DNA of 64,000 bases, taken from positions 1,736,001 through 1,800,000 of the forward strand of contig NZ_CP042241.1 in assembly GCF_007833275.1 (NCBI RefSeq), in the 5' to 3' direction. Positions 62,080 to 64,000 of this stretch are shown in pieces (position 1 is the first letter of the stretch; every line of letters begins with the position of its first letter). The notes under the pieces are model-generated. The model had not been told where the DNA came from and did no database searches. It saw only the letters and a list, made by a program, of their open reading frames with translations. Origin of the DNA: Salarchaeum sp. JOR-1. Its GTDB lineage: Archaea; Halobacteriota; Halobacteria; Halobacteriales; Halobacteriaceae. Made by a program: the position numbers and the translations under genes.

Positions 62080-62705
62080 GGCGAGAGCGACAGCATGAAC
62101 TCGATGTGGTCGGCGGCGTCCTCGATGGCGTCCACGACCGCATCGACGCCGCGCACGAGTTCTCGGAGGACGAGCGCGTCGGCCGCGTCCCGCTGCTCGA
62201 ACGCCACCCTGACTGCGTCGTGGCGGCGGTCGTCGCACGCGCGCTCCAGTTCTCGGATGCGGGCCACCGCCTCCGAGACCGCGTCGTCGCCCTCGTCGCC
62301 CAGGTAGGCGGCGGTCGCGGTTTCGAGGTGCGCGCTCGCCACCACCGCGTCCGCCACCATCTCCCGCAGGTGCGGGCGGACGAGGCCGAGGTACGCGCCG
62401 GTCGCGCGGTAGTCGAGCGCGACGCCCTCCGCGTGGTTCGCGACGTCGTCGGCGCGCGTGTAGAACTCGGCGAGGTCGCCCGCTTGCAGGTAGACGCCGC
62501 GGAACGTCGGAGCTGTCGCGCCGAGCGCCGACCGAAGCGCCCGCCCGATCTCGTCGCACTGGGACTCCAGGGACTCGACGCGTTCGACGCCGGGCGTGCC
62601 TCCGTCGAACACGCCGTCGAGCGCGCTCACGCATTCGGTCACCTCTTCGAGGTACGTCGCGCTCAGCTCCTCGATGCGGTCGTCGGTAACACCGGCTGCC
62701 TCCAT
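62076..62705 (-). CDS. DUF47/PhoU-like helical protein
   Basis: This is a 209-residue all-helical protein of the DUF47 (phosphate-transport-regulator) type. Long amphipathic helices are seen with RVESLESQCDEIGRALRS and GDLAEFYTRADDVANHAEG, the latter holding acidic metal-binding-type residues. The C-terminal helix is VDAVVDAIEDAADHIEFML. Family members usually pair with Pit-type phosphate transporters; none is adjacent here. The ATG at 62705 is preferred over the GTG at 62708. Confidence 0.82.
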   Translation of the reverse strand: MEAAGVTDDRIEELSATYLEEVTECVSALDGVFDGGTPGVERVESLESQCDEIGRALRSALGATAPTFRGVYLQAGDLAEFYTRADDVANHAEGVALDYRATGAYLGLVRPHLREMVADAVVASAHLETATAAYLGDEGDDAVSEAVARIRELERACDDRRHDAVRVAFEQRDAADALVLRELVRGVDAVVDAIEDAADHIEFMLSLSP

Positions 62706-64000
62706 CACGCACGAATCGCGCGAACGCGGCGGAAAGCCTTGCTATGAACCGCCCGAAGCACTCCGTAGCCGTCCGGAGCGCTCGATATCCGCGCCCCCTC
62801 CACAGCCGAGATTGTATATTGCGAAATAAGATTTATGAGGTGCGTGGCGGACACAGTCAGATAGTACGACGCTTGCCAGTCGCTCTCACTCCCAACGCGA
62901 ACCCGCTCGCGAGCGCAGGAAACTCGACTGGACGAGCGGAAACGCCGGAACAATGAAACCGAGCCTCGACCGACAGCCCGAACCCGACTCACCGCGACAC
63001 GCGCCTCTCGGCTCGCTCGTCCTCGGCATGTCGAGAAACTGCGTCCCCCACTATCGAAGACAGCGCCGCGTCCCTCTGAACGGCAGTGCATAGTCGCGGA
63101 GACGGTGCGACGCCGGCGCTCTGGGCGAGGCGAAGCAGTTAACCCCGCCACCATCCGGACCACCTGCCCAAGTAGTGACCGCGCACAATGTCCGAGCCGC
63201 CTCCACCGATACCGTTTTCCGCCCGAACGCTCGCCCACCTCACCTCGGCGTCGATGACTCGCGCCCGCCAGCTCGCGTCCCCTAGACGCCGTGGGACGCC
63301 GGCATGAGTGTCACACAAGACCGTCATCGGTTTCCCGGTGCGCTACTCTGGACGTATCGCCAGCAGGCCGTTGTAGGCCTGTTGAAACCCCCTGCTGAGG
63401 ACAGCGTTGGAACCACTCGGTACGTCCAGATACGTCAGTAATCCCGCCGTCGATCGAATTAGTGCACCTCCAGCACGTTCTGATGCGCGTAGCCGTTCAG
63501 GTATCAGCGTGAAGCTCTGGAAGGCCACAGTCTGGACGGCTGCAACAGGCCAGTCGCCGTTGCGGGCACGCACACTCTCTCCAGACTCGATACGTCCGAC
63601 GCCTTGTGCGTTGGTTCGCTCATTGCCACGTCACAGCCGAGACAGCCTGGCATACGCGACTACGTTCAGAGTGAAACCGCACTGGCGAGACACACTGTCG
63701 CTTACTGGCTCCCCCACCGCAGACAGTAAGTCCACTAGGCAACAGTCAGTTCTCTACAGAAGCGCTCAGCCGCACGGCCGTGGAACTCTCGTTCACGAAT
63801 TCGAGTCTGGCACGACCGTGAGCTGACTCCGAGAGTCGACCGAATGCTCGTTTCGAGACACTACTTCGAATCTGCTGGCCGACGCGTCCCGCCCGCGAGG
63901 CAGACGGCTCCTCGCGTTTGGCACGCCTGACTCCGTTCGAACCCGGATTTACTAAGGAAGCTATGTGGAACCACACGTATCCAATAATAATCATCCTATA
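62706..64000. other. Gene-free terminal 1.3 kb
   Basis: No convincing gene was found on either strand. Open frames present (for example 62953-63093 plus, 63343-63573 minus, 63746-63994 minus) lack domains and typical codon bias. An A/T-rich patch near 62812-62845 contains TATA-like strings on both strands and may be the promoter of the DUF47 gene. The region contains a long inverted repeat at 63347-63430, related partial repeats near 63525-63600 and a TGTGG/CCACA hairpin at 63964-63975. It could precede an RNA gene beyond the edge or be a decayed mobile element. Confidence 0.4.
63347..63430. repeat. Nested long inverted repeat (possible structured RNA or element end)
   Basis: The outer arms TCTGGACGTATCG (63347-63359) and CGGTACGTCCAGA (63418-63430) pair over 13 positions with one G-T. 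Inside, CAGCAGG (63361-63367) pairs with CCTGCTG (63391-63397), and an alternative CAGGCC/GGCCTG hairpin lies at 63364-63381. Such nested symmetry is not explained by any gene here. Confidence 0.6.

Noticed and set aside
59353-62712. 1119-codon minus-strand frame spanning thiolase, binding protein and DUF47 regions
   Set aside because: The true genes on this stretch are identified in other frames by motifs; only the final DUF35 part of this frame is real.
62953-63093. 46-codon plus-strand frame near the right end
   Set aside because: No hydrophobic pattern, domain or promoter support; left as non-coding.
63746-63994. 82-codon minus-strand frame at the window end
   Set aside because: Residue pattern is not protein-like and no start signal is present.
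1-64000. CRISPR array or cas operon to accompany the CARF-like gene
   Set aside because: No regularly spaced direct repeats and no recognisable Cas1, Cas2, Cas3 or Cas10 protein were seen anywhere in the window.

Overview
This window reads as the chromosome of an extremely halophilic archaeon (class Halobacteria). Its proteins are strongly acidic and its third codon positions are GC-rich. It carries archaeal information-processing genes (rpoL, TFB, dph2), haloarchaea-restricted small families, Tat-type lipoproteins, leaderless-looking promoters and a complete-looking menaquinone gene set. The species cannot be named from the sequence alone.

Region 1 (1-7968) is accessory DNA. It is AT-richer than the rest and ends at 7925-7968 in what looks like the 3' half of a tRNA-Glu(CUC) gene. 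That is the expected scar of a tRNA-integrated island lying to the left. It carries the C-terminal bulk of a UvrD-type helicase fused to a RecB/Cas4-like Fe-S nuclease domain, followed by a CARF-like ligand-sensor protein coupled to a PIN-like nuclease. Further on are a small winged-helix protein, a stand-alone PD-(D/E)XK nuclease-like protein and a second winged-helix regulator. No CRISPR array or cas gene accompanies the CARF-like gene. This sensor plus effector plus helicase-nuclease set is the best candidate here for an undescribed defence system.

Region 2 (about 8000-32150) is ordinary chromosome. It holds a zinc-binding DUF7385-like protein, an SDR, an RND exporter with a TrmB regulator, an ABC-2 exporter, an MFS exporter, two GNATs, a hotdog thioesterase, a HisG-like protein and an UlaG-like metallo-hydrolase. 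It continues with a bacterio-opsin-activator-type regulator, a PotABCD-like ABC importer, Dph2, a METTL5-like methyltransferase, a rhomboid protease, RpoL, UPF0058 and a sulfite-oxidase-fold molybdoprotein. A low-GC patch sits between rpoL and UPF0058. A second patch (32720-33427), rich in AGA, ATA and GGA codons, is a foreign gene fragment.

Region 3 (33522-45912) centres on menaquinone biosynthesis: menF-menD, a PH-domain membrane protein, menB, then menA-menC-menE with tight overlaps. A MetE-like gene diverges from menF and an MFS gene diverges from menA.

Region 4 (45913-62705) contains a universal stress protein, an APC permease, gatC-gatA, a TFB, a NUDIX protein, an SDR, a glutaminase-less asparagine-synthase-like protein coupled to a PHP phosphoesterase, and a three-gene membrane/RecA-fold cluster. 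It also holds purL with a palindromic operator candidate, a second USP, hisF, a thiolase plus DUF35 pair lacking the usual nucleophilic cysteine, a Tat lipoprotein binding protein and a DUF47 protein. The last 1.3 kb has no convincing gene but contains a long inverted repeat.

A recurring layout quirk is that four convergent gene pairs share one CTAG tetranucleotide as both of their stop codons.
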